Below, piece by piece: positions 9,401 to 18,778 of a stretch of DNA of 64,000 nucleotides. The notes beneath the pieces are model-generated. The model worked only from the letters and a program-made list of their open reading frames with translations. It was not told the origin of the DNA and ran no database searches. Both the position numbers and the translations under genes were made by a program. Each line of letters begins with the position of its first letter. The first letter of the stretch is position 1. Origin of the DNA: Shinella curvata (GTDB lineage Bacteria > Pseudomonadota > Alphaproteobacteria > Rhizobiales > Rhizobiaceae); contig NZ_JALJCJ010000004.1 in NCBI RefSeq assembly GCF_022899935.1, positions 124,001 to 188,000 of the forward strand, given 5' to 3'.

Positions 9401-12400
9401 ACACGCTCAACGGGCTCGGCGGTATCGATGAACTGCATGGCGGCGGCGGTGCCGATACGCTCAACGGCGGCGACCAGATAGACACGCTTTTCGGCGAGGC
9501 CGGAGACGACATCCTCGACGGTGGCAGCGGCGCCGACGACTTGCGCGGTGGCGCCGACAACGACACCTATCGCGTCGACGACGCCGGCGACACCGTCGTC
9601 GAGTTGGAAGACGAGGGCGCCGACACCGTTCGGGCGTCCGTCAACTATGTGCTGACGGCCGGCGCACATGTGGAAGTGCTTGCCACGTCGGACGACAACG
9701 GCACGACGACCCGCGATCTGACCGGCAATGAACTCAGCCAGCTCCTGACCGGTGACAAGGGCAACAATACGCTGGAGGGGCGCGGCGGTGCCGATATCTT
9801 CGTCGGTGGTGCGGGCACTGACACCGTCACTTATCGCAGTTCCGCGGTGGGCGTTACGATCGACCGGGGCGTGACGTCCCAGGTCGGGGGAGAGGCCGAG
9901 GGCGACATCATCGGTTCCGATGTCGAAATCATCGAGGGATCGACAAAGAACGACGTGTTCCACGGAACGACCCAGGCAGATCATTTCCGCGGCCTTGCCG
10001 GCGACGATACGTTCTTTGGCAACGGCGGCATCGACACAATGGTCGGTGGCGCCGGCGATGACACCTATCACGTCGATTCCTTGAGCGACATCGTCGATGA
10101 AAGCTCCGCATCCGGCGGCGCCGGCCGCGACAGGATCATTTCATCGATCAATTACTCCCTCGTCGGCAATGAGGCGGTCGAGGATCTCTCGCTGAGCGGC
10201 TCGGCCCGCATCGGCACCGGTAACGGGCAAGCCAATCGCATCGAGGGAACGAGCGGCGGCGACACGCTGGACGGCAGGCAGGGCAGCGACACGCTCGTCG
10301 GCAAGGGCGGCAGCGATCATTACTGGTTCGACAGCGCAGGCGATCAGGTCGAAGAACTGGCGAACGAAGGCACCGACACCATCCACCTCGCCACGACGGA
10401 TTTCGTCACGCCGACCCAGCAGGATCCGGATCCGCTTTTAACGTTCTCGCTCGACACCTCATGGGGTGCCAATGTCGAGAACGTCACGGTCGAGGACAAT
10501 GTCCGGCGGATCAACATCACCGGCAACGGCCTGGCCAACACGCTGATTGGTAATGATCGGAACAATACGTTGGCCGGCCTCGGCGGCAACGACCGGCTGG
10601 TCGTCGGCAACGGTCGCGATATTGTCGACGGCGGCAGCGGGGCCGATACGCTGGTGCTCGACTGGTCGGGTATCGGTGACAGTATGGAGGTGTTCGGTCT
10701 CTCCGAGGCTTCCGACGGCACCGGCTATGGCGGCAATATCTACCGCACTTACTATGGGGACAATTCCAGCCTGAACCGCCTCGACTTCGCCGGCATAGAC
10801 CATTTCGACATGACCCTCGGCTCGGGCGGCGACATCATCCGTACGGGAGACGGCAACGACCGGGTGATCGGCAATTCCGGTAGCGATTACATCAATACCG
10901 GCAAGGGCGTCGACGTCGTCGATGGCGGCAACGAGGCTGATGGCACGACAGGCAGCGACCGCTGGGAAGCGGACAAGTCCGCCGCGACGCTGGCGATGAC
11001 CATCAACCTCACGGCTTCTTCGTCCAGCTATGTCATCGGCGGCCTCACCGGTACGGTCACCCGTATCGAGGCCCTGACCCTGAAGACGGGATCCGGCAGC
11101 GACGTGATCACCACTCGCCGGGACTTCCTCCAGGATGTGGTCACCACCGGTGCCGGTGCCGACACGATCAAGATCGCCGGCGGTCGGGACACAATCGACA
11201 TGGGCGCCGGCGACGACAAGCTGATCCTTGACTGGTCGAACATCGGCGACAGTATGGAAGTGTTCAATCTCGCCAAGGCTTCCGACGGCACCGGCTATAC
11301 CGGCAACATCTACCGCACTTACTACGGTGACAATTCCAGCCTGAACCGTCTCGACTTCGCCGGCATAGACCATTTTGACATGACCCTCGGCTCGGGCGGC
11401 GACATCATCCGTACGGGAGACGGCAACGATCGCGTGATCGGCAATGCCGGCAACGATTACATCAATACCGGCAAGGGCGTCGACGTCGTCGATGGCGGCA
11501 ACGAGGCTGACGGCACCGCAGGCAGCGACCGCTGGGAAGCGGACAAGTCCGCCGCAACGCTGGCGATGACCATCAACCTGACGGCGTCGTCATCCAGCTA
11601 TGTCATCGGCGGCCTGACGGGCTCGGTCACACGTATCGAGGCCCTGACCCTGAAGACCGGGTCCGGCAGCGACGTGCTCACCACCCGCTCGGACTTCCTT
11701 GAAGATGTGCTCGAAACCAATGACGGCAACGACACGGTGAAAATAGCCGGCGGCCGCGACAATGTCAGCATGGGCAAGGGCATCGACACGCTGATCATCA
11801 ACTGGTCGGCCATCACCGAAAGCATGGAACTCTTCAACCTGTCGAAGGCGGGCGACGGCACCGGCTACAGCGGCAATATCTACCGTACCTACTATGGTGA
11901 TAATTCCGGCTTGAACCGCGCCGATTTCTCCGGCGTCGACAAGTTTGACATCACCTTTGGCTCCGGCGACGACATCATCCGCACAGGCGACGGCGACGAC
12001 AAGGTTTCCAGCGGCGCCGGCAACGACTTCATCGACACGGATACCGGTGCCGACATCGTCATCGGCGGCACAGGAAACGACCGCTGGAAGGCGATCCAGT
12101 CCGCGATGACGAGCGGTTTCACGCTCGATCTGACCGACACCACAAAGACAGCGGCCTACACGGTGGGCGGGCGGACAGGGTCCGTCACCGGTATCGAGAT
12201 GCTGACGCTGACAACCGGTTCCGGCGATGACGTGATCACCACACGCAGCCAGTTCTTCGAAGACCAGATCACAACCGGCCTCGGCAACGACCGCATCAAG
12301 ATCGTGGGTGGACGCGACACGGTGGATGCCGGCGGCGGGTCCGATACACTGGTGCTGGATTGGGGCAGCATCACCGAGAACATGGAGATCTTCAATCTCT

Positions 12401-14517
12401 CGAAGACGGCCGGCCTGGGCTATGGCGGCAATATCTTCCGGACATATTATGGCGACAGTTCCTCGCTCAATCGGCTCGATTTCGCTGGCATCGACCATTT
12501 CGACCTGACGTTTGGTTCCGGCAGCGACATCATCCGCACCGGCGACGGCAACGACCGGGTGATCGGCAAGGCCGGCAACGACTATATCAACACCGGTGCC
12601 GGCGCCGATATCGTGGATGGCGGCAGCGAAACGAACGGATCGGCGGGCCAGGACCGCTGGGAAGCGGACAAGTCTGCCGCGACCGTGGCAATGGCGATCA
12701 ATCTCAACGCGTCGTCCTCCACCTATGTCATCGGCGGCCTCACGGGCTCCATCACGCGCATCGAGGCCCTGACGTTGAAAACGGGCTCCGGCAGCGACAC
12801 GATCACCACCCGCAGGGAATTCCTCGAGGATAGCCTCACGACCGGGAACGGCAATGATACCGTCAAGATTGCCGGCGGTCGCGACAATATCGACATGGGT
12901 GCCGGTACGGATACACTGGTCATCGACTGGTCGAATATTTCCGACAGCATGGAAGTGTTCAATCTGGCCAAGGCGACCGGCGGGGCAGGCTACAGCGGCA
13001 ACATCTTCCGCACCTATTACGGTGACGCCAGTAACCTCAATCGCGCTGATTTCGCAGGCGTCAATACATTCGACGTCACCTTCGGTGCCGGCAACGACAT
13101 CATTCGGACAGGTGACGGGGCCGACAGGCTTTCCGGTGGCGCAGGTGACGATAGTCTTTCAGGCGGCGCCGGGGCGGACACGTTCATCTATACCAGCGGC
13201 AAGGACACGATCACCGATTTCCAGCTTGGCGTCGACAAGCTGACCGGTTCGGGCTTGGCAGCCGTCAAGTCCGTTGCGCAGCTTCTCACCATGGTCGACA
13301 AGACTGATCTGGCGAACACCGTCATCACGCTCTCTGCCGGTAACGTGCTGACGCTCGCCGGCATCGGCTGGAAGACGTTGACGGGTGCGAGCTTCGTCAA
13401 TACGGCGCCGACGATCACCTCGAATTCAGGCGCCGCGAGCGTAGCGCTCGCAACGGCGGAGAACAGCACAGCGCTGTTGGCGACGGTCAAGGCGACCGAC
13501 CCGGAAAGCCAGCCGATCACCTATGCGGTGAGCGGTGCCGACGCGGCCTTCTTCTCCATCAATGCGTCGACCGGCGCCCTGAAGTTCAAGGCTGGCGTGA
13601 ACTTCGAAAAACCGGCAGATGCCAACAAGGACAACGTCTACAGCGTCATCGTCAAGGCTATCGACGGCTTCAGCGCGAGCGACAGCCAGACCTTCAACGT
13701 CACCGTTACCAATGCTGCCGATGCGCCGGTCATCACCTCGAACGGTGGTGGATCGTCAGCGACGATCTCGGTCGCCGAAAACAGCACAGTGGTCACGACG
13801 GTCGTCGCTAGGGATGATGACGCCGGTGCAAAGCTCACCTATGCCATTTCCGGCACGGATGCGGCGCGGTTTTCGATCGACAAGGCATCCGGCAGGCTCA
13901 TCTTCAAATCCGCTCCGGACTTCGAGACGCCGACCGACAAGAGCGGAAACAACATCTACGACCTGATCGTATCGGCAACCGACGACAAGGGCCTTGTCGA
14001 CAAGCAGACGCTTGCGGTGAAGGTGACCGACGTCAAGGGTATCACCTTCAACGGCCTGGCCAGCGGTGAAACCAAATCCGGCACCGTCGAAGCCGATACG
14101 CTGAAGGGCAATGGTGGCATCGACCGCCTCAAGGGGCTGGCGGGCAACGACGTTCTGGACGGTGGTGCCGGAAGCGATGTCCTGGAAGGCGGGACAGGCC
14201 GCGACACCTTCGTCTTCTCCACCCCCCTCGGGAGCAGCAATGTCGATACGTTGATCTCCTTCAGTGCCGCCGATGACACGATTCAGCTCAACAAGAGCAT
14301 CTTTTCGGCCATCGCCGGCACGAAGGTCCTCAGCACCGACCAGTTCGTCGCGAATATTCAGGGTGTTGCGACAGATACCAAGGATCGCATCGTCTATGAT
14401 ACGTCGGATGGAAAGCTCTATTACGATGCCGATGGATCACACGCGGGGAAAGCCACGCTCTTCGCCATTCTCGACACGAAGCCCAGCCTCAGTGCGCTCG
14501 ACTTCGCTCTTCTTTGA
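6472..14517 (+). CDS. Giant RTX-type calcium-binding exoprotein with long tandem modules
   Basis: A 2681-residue acidic protein without a Sec signal, as expected for type I secretion. Residues 1 to about 680 are unique, with a helical start and long glycine/aspartate-poor beta-rich stretches. Residues of about 740-1390 carry many GGxGxDxxx calcium-binding nonapeptides. Residues 1392-2146 are four tandem modules of about 190 residues plus a partial fifth. Residues of about 2311-2520 are two cadherin-like domains, each with an 'xxAENS' start and an 'YxVIVxAxD' end. The C-terminus has more RTX repeats and a tail containing 'DRIVYDTSDGKLYYDADGS', typical of rhizobial type I substrates. An in-frame ATG at 6415 exists, but 6472 has GGGGGAAG just upstream. 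No secretion genes are in the window. It is likely a surface adhesin or matrix protein, but no enzyme domain is visible. Confidence 0.85.
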   Translation: MAEIEQAKIDALKDGLNQALAKIEQAMATQVYAEKLPLVGAGLKSAYEQGQAWMKSITALKDSVFAALDAIDTAGERLDTVVASAINNALANSGFIGSGISATVDNGDVLLSLSTNKFISGSISLASDLGIAGLGVETSGTATATLGYAINLSVGVDANGFYVMTGQANEIQASLTVSGSAINAVAELGFLNFNATDAGSYVSAMFAIDLKDSDGRIRLTELDNDLLDATLNGSSHIEVALSADGGSELLPSISATLVVDWAFDVGTAINPDDDNSGFGMVPQVKVKEIHMDLGSFMTDFVQPALQQLEPILKPINQVLAVLNSEVKALKSIPEWQTLFDKTGDGKVTFVDLIKLASPGADLTPLTKFIDLAQKVLDWAEFLADADFGADSYTIGDFIINGDVRALNFQIGSASTTFGGFVDDLGTLVGALQGDSWSDTSSGGDTGKEIFEAIIEGGDFSVPILTDPTQIIKLILGGNADLMEIDLPEVDFSFTNTNMLTFSIFPGINVKLGGGVGLGFDLAFGYDTRGLLGTGSAIDGFYIIDGAGPEVTFSASITLGVALDAFIASLYGGGDITGTVDFDLADDVGSTVGRIYVDEMAALLSSNPFQIFETSGKITAGFTAYATVFWGEVWRHTSPRVTLGSFSFDDPRTDDATTPAVLPDLGEKVGADLMVNIGDRASLRAVPDKTDGAESIEIGAGSGGVTIFGFGEQQSFSGITRIIAAGGLLGDQIVMGDDVSGIRAEFSGGAGEDVLVGGAMGDRLDGGSERDYLEGNGGEDELIGGAGDDILVGGAGGDTIDGGADNDIVSYFNSSAAVVINLATGINTGGDAAGDTISNVEIIEGSSHGDTITGAGVAHTLAGLGGSDVLTGTDGNDVLIGNAGNDTLDGLGGQDILIGGLGDDIYYVDDLDDAVQENRMQEIAVNVSGGTDLIYASIDYTLDVADRQDIENLTLLGLARIGTGNGLANLMTGTSDGDTLNGLGGIDELHGGGGADTLNGGDQIDTLFGEAGDDILDGGSGADDLRGGADNDTYRVDDAGDTVVELEDEGADTVRASVNYVLTAGAHVEVLATSDDNGTTTRDLTGNELSQLLTGDKGNNTLEGRGGADIFVGGAGTDTVTYRSSAVGVTIDRGVTSQVGGEAEGDIIGSDVEIIEGSTKNDVFHGTTQADHFRGLAGDDTFFGNGGIDTMVGGAGDDTYHVDSLSDIVDESSASGGAGRDRIISSINYSLVGNEAVEDLSLSGSARIGTGNGQANRIEGTSGGDTLDGRQGSDTLVGKGGSDHYWFDSAGDQVEELANEGTDTIHLATTDFVTPTQQDPDPLLTFSLDTSWGANVENVTVEDNVRRINITGNGLANTLIGNDRNNTLAGLGGNDRLVVGNGRDIVDGGSGADTLVLDWSGIGDSMEVFGLSEASDGTGYGGNIYRTYYGDNSSLNRLDFAGIDHFDMTLGSGGDIIRTGDGNDRVIGNSGSDYINTGKGVDVVDGGNEADGTTGSDRWEADKSAATLAMTINLTASSSSYVIGGLTGTVTRIEALTLKTGSGSDVITTRRDFLQDVVTTGAGADTIKIAGGRDTIDMGAGDDKLILDWSNIGDSMEVFNLAKASDGTGYTGNIYRTYYGDNSSLNRLDFAGIDHFDMTLGSGGDIIRTGDGNDRVIGNAGNDYINTGKGVDVVDGGNEADGTAGSDRWEADKSAATLAMTINLTASSSSYVIGGLTGSVTRIEALTLKTGSGSDVLTTRSDFLEDVLETNDGNDTVKIAGGRDNVSMGKGIDTLIINWSAITESMELFNLSKAGDGTGYSGNIYRTYYGDNSGLNRADFSGVDKFDITFGSGDDIIRTGDGDDKVSSGAGNDFIDTDTGADIVIGGTGNDRWKAIQSAMTSGFTLDLTDTTKTAAYTVGGRTGSVTGIEMLTLTTGSGDDVITTRSQFFEDQITTGLGNDRIKIVGGRDTVDAGGGSDTLVLDWGSITENMEIFNLSKTAGLGYGGNIFRTYYGDSSSLNRLDFAGIDHFDLTFGSGSDIIRTGDGNDRVIGKAGNDYINTGAGADIVDGGSETNGSAGQDRWEADKSAATVAMAINLNASSSTYVIGGLTGSITRIEALTLKTGSGSDTITTRREFLEDSLTTGNGNDTVKIAGGRDNIDMGAGTDTLVIDWSNISDSMEVFNLAKATGGAGYSGNIFRTYYGDASNLNRADFAGVNTFDVTFGAGNDIIRTGDGADRLSGGAGDDSLSGGAGADTFIYTSGKDTITDFQLGVDKLTGSGLAAVKSVAQLLTMVDKTDLANTVITLSAGNVLTLAGIGWKTLTGASFVNTAPTITSNSGAASVALATAENSTALLATVKATDPESQPITYAVSGADAAFFSINASTGALKFKAGVNFEKPADANKDNVYSVIVKAIDGFSASDSQTFNVTVTNAADAPVITSNGGGSSATISVAENSTVVTTVVARDDDAGAKLTYAISGTDAARFSIDKASGRLIFKSAPDFETPTDKSGNNIYDLIVSATDDKGLVDKQTLAVKVTDVKGITFNGLASGETKSGTVEADTLKGNGGIDRLKGLAGNDVLDGGAGSDVLEGGTGRDTFVFSTPLGSSNVDTLISFSAADDTIQLNKSIFSAIAGTKVLSTDQFVANIQGVATDTKDRIVYDTSDGKLYYDADGSHAGKATLFAILDTKPSLSALDFALL
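10645..13120 (+). repeat. Tandem array of about 570-bp modules inside the RTX gene
   Basis: Units start at 10645, 11215, 11785, 12343 and 12910, giving lengths of 570, 570, 558 and 567 bp and a truncated fifth copy. Each protein unit starts with a DTLxxDWS-like motif. It continues through MEVFNL, NIYRTYYGD, DIIRTGDGNDRV, DRWEADKSAAT, YVIGGLTG, ALTLKTGSGSD and KIAGGRD. Units 1 and 2 differ at about 25 of 190 residues by my count, so they are a recent duplication; unit 3 is the most diverged. All length changes are multiples of three and keep the frame. Confidence 0.9.
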
Positions 14518-14572
14518 GCTTGTATTGAAGACGCGAATGGCGGACCCCATGCCTCGATGGTGACTAGGGACT

Positions 14573-15568
14573 TCATTCCCCAACGATCGTTGCGAGCACG
14601 CTGACGCAGTCCCCGGATTTCACGAGGCCGGGGAAATGGCGTGCAACGAGGATGCCATCCATCCTGGCCGTGATGTCCAGTGGCTGCACCCCCGTACGCC
14701 CGACGGGATGGATGCGGGCAACGGCGTCGTCCTTCCTCACGGTATCGCCGAGATCGAAGAGGGGTTCGAGCAAGCCGCCGTCCTCGGCGAAGGAAAAGCA
14801 GTTTCCGTCGGGCATGTCGAGCCACGTGGTTTTCTTGCTCTCCACGGGGCCTTTGAAAATGCCCGCGGCCCTCAACATGTTCGCAACTCCGGCCTTGGCG
14901 ATGCCGGCGCTTCTGGCTGTTGCCGTACCACCGCCGCCCAGTTCGGTGGTGACGAAGACCTTGCCCATTTCTTCGGCGGCCGTGTCGTACATGCCCACCG
15001 CGTCGATCTCCAGCATCTTCATCGACCAGGGCGCGCCGAAGGCGCTGACGAGGTCGAAGGCCTTTGCCTCCTGCGCCTTGTCGGGCAGGATATGGGCGGC
15101 GCAGAAGGGCAGGAAATCCAGTGTCTTCCCACCGGAATGAAAGTCGAGAACGACATCTGCGAGCGGCAGCAGCGTGCGCTGGAAGTAGTCCGCGATCTTT
15201 TGCGTGACCGTTCCATCCGGGGCGCCCGGAAAACTGCGGTTCATATTGCCCCTGTCAATCGGTGACGTGCGGGTGCCGGCAAGAAAGGCCGGATAGTTCA
15301 TCGCCGGCACGATGATGATGCGGCCGGATACATCCTCCGCCCTCAGCGTACGCGCGAGATCGAAGAGCGCGATCGGCCCCTCATATTCGTCGCCGTGGTT
15401 GCCGCCGGTGAGAAGGGCCGTCGGCCCCTCCCCGTTTTTCACCACTGTCACCGGGATCGTCACCGAACCCCAGGCGGAATCGTCCCGGCTGTAGGGCAGG
15501 CGCAAAAAGCCGTGCTGCACGCCCTCGGCCGAAAAATCGACCGTCGGGCTGATGGGAGAGGCACGCAT
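14573..15568 (-). CDS. eutE: N-alpha-acetyl-L-2,4-diaminobutyrate deacetylase (ectoine degradation)
   Basis: A 331-residue member of the succinylglutamate desuccinylase/aspartoacylase zinc family, matching DoeB/EutE. It removes acetate from N-alpha-acetyl-2,4-diaminobutyrate made by ectoine hydrolase. Zinc ligands are visible as the His-Glu pair in 'GGNHGDEYEG' near residue 57 and the histidine in 'VVLDFHSGG'. The glutamate of 'VTTELGGGG' suits the catalytic position. It is the last gene of the long leftward enuR-ehu-eut operon and starts 3 nt after eutD stops. The annotation is firm by context and motif; succinylglutamate is unlikely as substrate here. Confidence 0.9.
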   Translation of the reverse strand: MRASPISPTVDFSAEGVQHGFLRLPYSRDDSAWGSVTIPVTVVKNGEGPTALLTGGNHGDEYEGPIALFDLARTLRAEDVSGRIIIVPAMNYPAFLAGTRTSPIDRGNMNRSFPGAPDGTVTQKIADYFQRTLLPLADVVLDFHSGGKTLDFLPFCAAHILPDKAQEAKAFDLVSAFGAPWSMKMLEIDAVGMYDTAAEEMGKVFVTTELGGGGTATARSAGIAKAGVANMLRAAGIFKGPVESKKTTWLDMPDGNCFSFAEDGGLLEPLFDLGDTVRKDDAVARIHPVGRTGVQPLDITARMDGILVARHFPGLVKSGDCVSVLATIVGE

Positions 15569-15571
15569 CGC

Positions 15572-16753
15572 TCAATCCTTCACAAGAAGCTTGCGCGGCA
15601 CATCGGCAAGGCACTCGACGCCGGTTTGCGTGATCAGAATGCTTTCCGTCGTCTCGAAACCCATGTCTTCGAGCCAGAGGCCTGTCATGAAGTGGAAGGT
15701 CATGCCCGGCTTAAGCTCGCTCCGGTCGCCGGGGCGCAGGCTCATCGTGCGCTCGCCCCAATCCGGCGGATAGGAGACCCCGATGCCGTAGCCCGTACGG
15801 TTGTCCTTCACGATTCCGTACTTCTTGAGCACCGCAAAAAAGGCGTTTGCGATGTCTTCGCAGGTATTGCCGGGGCGTGCCTTTTCGAGGCCGGCTTCCA
15901 TGCCTTCGAGCGTCGCCTTTTCCGCATCGAGAAAGGCCTGTGTCGGCTTGCCGAGGAAGACGGTGCGCGACAGCGGCACATGATAACGATGATAGCAGCC
16001 GGCGATCTCAAAGAAGGTGCCCTCGCCGGATTTCATCGGCCGGTCGTCCCATGTCAGGTGGGGCGCGGAGGCCTCCACACCGGAGGGAAGCAGCGGCACG
16101 ATCGCGGGATAGTCACCACCGATACCATCGACACCGCGCGTCCCGGCATCGTAGATTTCCGCCACGAGATCGCATTTGCGCATGCCGACCTCGATCGTGT
16201 CGAAGATGCGCTCGTGCATCTTTTCGACGATCCTTGCGGCATTGCGCATATATTTGATTTCCGTCTCGCTCTTGACTGCACGCTGCCAGTTGACGAGCGC
16301 GGTGGCATCGACGAAGCGGGCATTCGGCAGGTGTTTGACGAGGGAGGCAAAGGCTGCGGCGGAGAACCAGTAATTGTCCATCTCGACGCCGATCCTCAGC
16401 TTGTCGAGACCCCGCTCCGAAAGCTTCGCCGAAAGATAGTCCATCGGGTGACGCTCGGTGGACTGCACATAGTGGTCGGGATAACCGATAATGTTCTCGT
16501 GTTTCAGGTAGGCGGTGAACTTCGCGCCGTTGGCGTCCTGGCCGCGGCCGTACCAGATCGGCTCGCCCGTCGGCGGGACGACGACGCACTGGTGTACGTA
16601 GAAGGACCAGCCATCATAGCCCGTCAGCCAGTTCATGTTCGAGGGATCGCTGACGATCAGTACATCGATACCCTTGGCTTCCATGGCTGCCCGCGTTTTT
16701 TGCAGACGCGTTTCATACTCCGGAAGTGAGAACTTCAGGTTCGCTTGTTTCAT
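15572..16753 (-). CDS. eutD: Ectoine hydrolase (M24 peptidase fold; DoeA)
   Basis: A 393-residue pita-bread-fold protein matching DoeA/EutD, which opens the ectoine ring to N-alpha-acetyl-2,4-diaminobutyrate. The N-terminal creatinase-like domain includes 'NMNWLTGYDGWSFY' and the C-terminal M24 domain begins near residue 160. Several metal ligands of true M24 peptidases are not conserved ('FFEIAGCYHRYHVPLSR' keeps His but lacks the usual Asp pair), as known for ectoine hydrolase. The start at 16753 has AGAGGAAA upstream. It lies between eutC and eutE in the operon. Confidence 0.9.
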   Translation of the reverse strand: MKQANLKFSLPEYETRLQKTRAAMEAKGIDVLIVSDPSNMNWLTGYDGWSFYVHQCVVVPPTGEPIWYGRGQDANGAKFTAYLKHENIIGYPDHYVQSTERHPMDYLSAKLSERGLDKLRIGVEMDNYWFSAAAFASLVKHLPNARFVDATALVNWQRAVKSETEIKYMRNAARIVEKMHERIFDTIEVGMRKCDLVAEIYDAGTRGVDGIGGDYPAIVPLLPSGVEASAPHLTWDDRPMKSGEGTFFEIAGCYHRYHVPLSRTVFLGKPTQAFLDAEKATLEGMEAGLEKARPGNTCEDIANAFFAVLKKYGIVKDNRTGYGIGVSYPPDWGERTMSLRPGDRSELKPGMTFHFMTGLWLEDMGFETTESILITQTGVECLADVPRKLLVKD

Positions 16754-16787
16754 CGGTTTTTCCTCTGTACCCGGCGAAAAGCCGGTC

Positions 16788-17780
16788 TCAACTCTCGAAG
16801 GTCGTGCCGGCGCCCGCTGCTGTCGCCCGAGCGGCAGCAAGCGTTGCGATGGCCGTGTCCTGAATGCCCGTGCCGGTAAGGTCCGCCACGGTGATCTGCT
16901 CGGGGCCGCTACGGCCCGTTTTGCGCCCGGCGATGATCTCGCCGAGTTCGGGAAAGGTCGTGCCGTCCGTCACCAGGCCGGCCTCGATGGCATGGTGCAG
17001 TTCGCCGAGACGGCGGGTCTGCTTCAGGCTGTCGGCGACATAGAGGCCGGCACCCGTGATGACGGCCGGCTCGATCTCGTTCTTGTGCTCGGCGTCCGAG
17101 CCCATGGCGGTGACGTGTTGGCCCGGTTGCAGCCATGCGGCCCTGAGTACCGGCGTTTCCGACGGTGTAGTGGTGACGATGATATCGGCACCATCGACCG
17201 CCGCCTTGCCGTCGGCTTCTGCACGTACGGGAAAGCCCAGCGTCACCGTCAACGCCGCCGCGGTCGCCTCGGCCTTGGCCATGTCGCGCGCCCAGATGCG
17301 TGCTTCGCGGATGGGGCGGACGAGGCTCAAGGCTTCGAGCTGCAACCGCGCCTGCATGCCCGCGCCGAAGACAGCGGCGATGGAGGCGTCCGGGCGTGAA
17401 AGATATCGCGCTGCGACGGCGCCGGCCGCGGCCGTACGCACATCTGTCAGATAGCCGTTATCGAGCAGCACCGCCTGCACGACGCCGGTCTTGGTGGAAA
17501 ACAGCACCATCAGGCCATTGGTGCTCGGCAAGCCGAGTTTCGGATTGTCGAAGAAGCCGGGGCTGATCTTTATGGCGAAACCGTCGAGACCGGGCACGTA
17601 GGCGGTTTTCACGTCCACCTCGGCGCGCTGCTCGGGCATGTCGAGCCGCAGGATCGGTGGCATGACGACGGCCTGGGTGGCAAGCGCATGAAACGCCTTC
17701 TCAATGCAGGCGATGGCTTCAAGGTCGAGCGGAACGATGCGCCGCAAGTCCGCTTCGGTCAGTATATTCATCCTCGTCAT
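16788..17780 (-). CDS. eutC: EutC, ornithine-cyclodeaminase-family protein for hydroxyectoine use
   Basis: A 330-residue protein of the ornithine cyclodeaminase/mu-crystallin family. The NAD-binding region 'AAVFGAGMQARLQLEAL' lies near residues 130-145, with substrate-side residues in 'DVKTAYVPGLDGFAIK'. In the ectoine pathway EutA, EutB and EutC convert 5-hydroxyectoine to ectoine, and EutC is thought to perform the reductive step. It overlaps eutB by ATGA (17777-17780), so the two are translationally coupled. A second ATG at 17771 is possible. Outside this operon the same fold would be called ornithine cyclodeaminase or alanine dehydrogenase. Confidence 0.88.
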   Translation of the reverse strand: MTRMNILTEADLRRIVPLDLEAIACIEKAFHALATQAVVMPPILRLDMPEQRAEVDVKTAYVPGLDGFAIKISPGFFDNPKLGLPSTNGLMVLFSTKTGVVQAVLLDNGYLTDVRTAAAGAVAARYLSRPDASIAAVFGAGMQARLQLEALSLVRPIREARIWARDMAKAEATAAALTVTLGFPVRAEADGKAAVDGADIIVTTTPSETPVLRAAWLQPGQHVTAMGSDAEHKNEIEPAVITGAGLYVADSLKQTRRLGELHHAIEAGLVTDGTTFPELGEIIAGRKTGRSGPEQITVADLTGTGIQDTAIATLAAARATAAGAGTTFES

Positions 17781-18778
17781 GCCGCTGCCTCCCGGAACGG
17801 ATCGGGGTTTTCATTGATGACCCGCAGGTGCTGCGCCATGTCCACGTTGCGACCGGAGAGGACCAAGGCCACAGGCCCATCCAGCCGGCCAACGCGCGCT
17901 GAAAGCAACGCCGCGATGCCGACTGCGCCCGCGCCTTCGATCACCTCGCGCTCTTCGCGATAGGCGTGCCGCATGCCCGCCGCGATCTCGGTTTCGGACA
18001 GCAGGATCACGTCATCCAGCAGGGCACGGCACATCGCAAAGGTGACGGTATTGTCGAGTCCGATACCGCCGCCAAGGGAATCGGCAAGGCTCTCGACTTC
18101 CTCGACCTGCACCGGTCGCCCCGCATCGAGGCTCGCCTTCATCGCCGCGCCACGCTCCATGGTCAGGCCGATGACGCGCGTCTTTGGCGAACGTGCCTTG
18201 ACCGCCGCAGCGATTCCTGCCGCCAATCCTCCGCCGGAGAGCGGTACGAGCACCGTCGCCACGTCGGGCATCGCCTCGAGAATTTCCAGCCCGAGCGTGC
18301 CTTGTCCGGCGACGATGGCACCATCGTCGAAGGGCGGCACCATGACGAGGCCGTTTTCCGTGACCAATCGTTCGACTTCCGCCTGCGCGTCATCCTGTGA
18401 CTTGCCGACAATGCGGACATTGGCGCCGAGCCTGCGGATTTCCGCCACCTTGTTGTCGGGCACGAGTTTCGACATGCAGATCGTCGCGACGGAGCCTTCG
18501 GCCCTGGCGGCATGGGCGAGCGCCCGGCCGTGATTCCCTGTGGAGGCTGCCACGACACCGCGCGCCCGCTTTTCCGGCGGAAGTGAAAGCAGAGCATTCG
18601 TGGCTCCCCGCAGCTTGAAGCTGCCGGTCGTCTGGTGGTGTTCGAGCTTGAGGCCGACGGGCACGCCGCAGCGTTGCGCTAGTGCGGCCGAAAGGACGAA
18701 AGGCGTGCGCAGAATACGTCCGTCGATGCGGCGGGCCGCACGCTCGATGTCCGGCAATGTGACGGGAAGGTCGGTCAT
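17777..18778 (-). CDS. eutB: Hydroxyectoine utilization dehydratase EutB
   Basis: A 333-residue PLP enzyme of the serine/threonine dehydratase family. The PLP lysine is in 'GSFKLRGATNA' near residue 53, the phosphate loop is 'PLSGGGLAAGIAAA', and 'STGNHGRALA' matches the substrate loop. In this locus EutB is assigned the dehydration of 5-hydroxyectoine. It is joined by 4-bp ATGA overlaps to eutA upstream and eutC downstream. In isolation the sequence would be called threonine dehydratase. Confidence 0.88.
   Translation of the reverse strand: MTDLPVTLPDIERAARRIDGRILRTPFVLSAALAQRCGVPVGLKLEHHQTTGSFKLRGATNALLSLPPEKRARGVVAASTGNHGRALAHAARAEGSVATICMSKLVPDNKVAEIRRLGANVRIVGKSQDDAQAEVERLVTENGLVMVPPFDDGAIVAGQGTLGLEILEAMPDVATVLVPLSGGGLAAGIAAAVKARSPKTRVIGLTMERGAAMKASLDAGRPVQVEEVESLADSLGGGIGLDNTVTFAMCRALLDDVILLSETEIAAGMRHAYREEREVIEGAGAVGIAALLSARVGRLDGPVALVLSGRNVDMAQHLRVINENPDPFREAAA

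Noticed and set aside
10645-13120. Regular repeats resembling a CRISPR or satellite array
   Set aside because: Units of about 570 bp lie in one open reading frame, keep the frame and diverge at third positions, so they are protein modules.
17777-18778. Ordinary threonine dehydratase
   Set aside because: The fold matches, but the 4-bp overlaps with eutA and eutC inside the ectoine operon support EutB.
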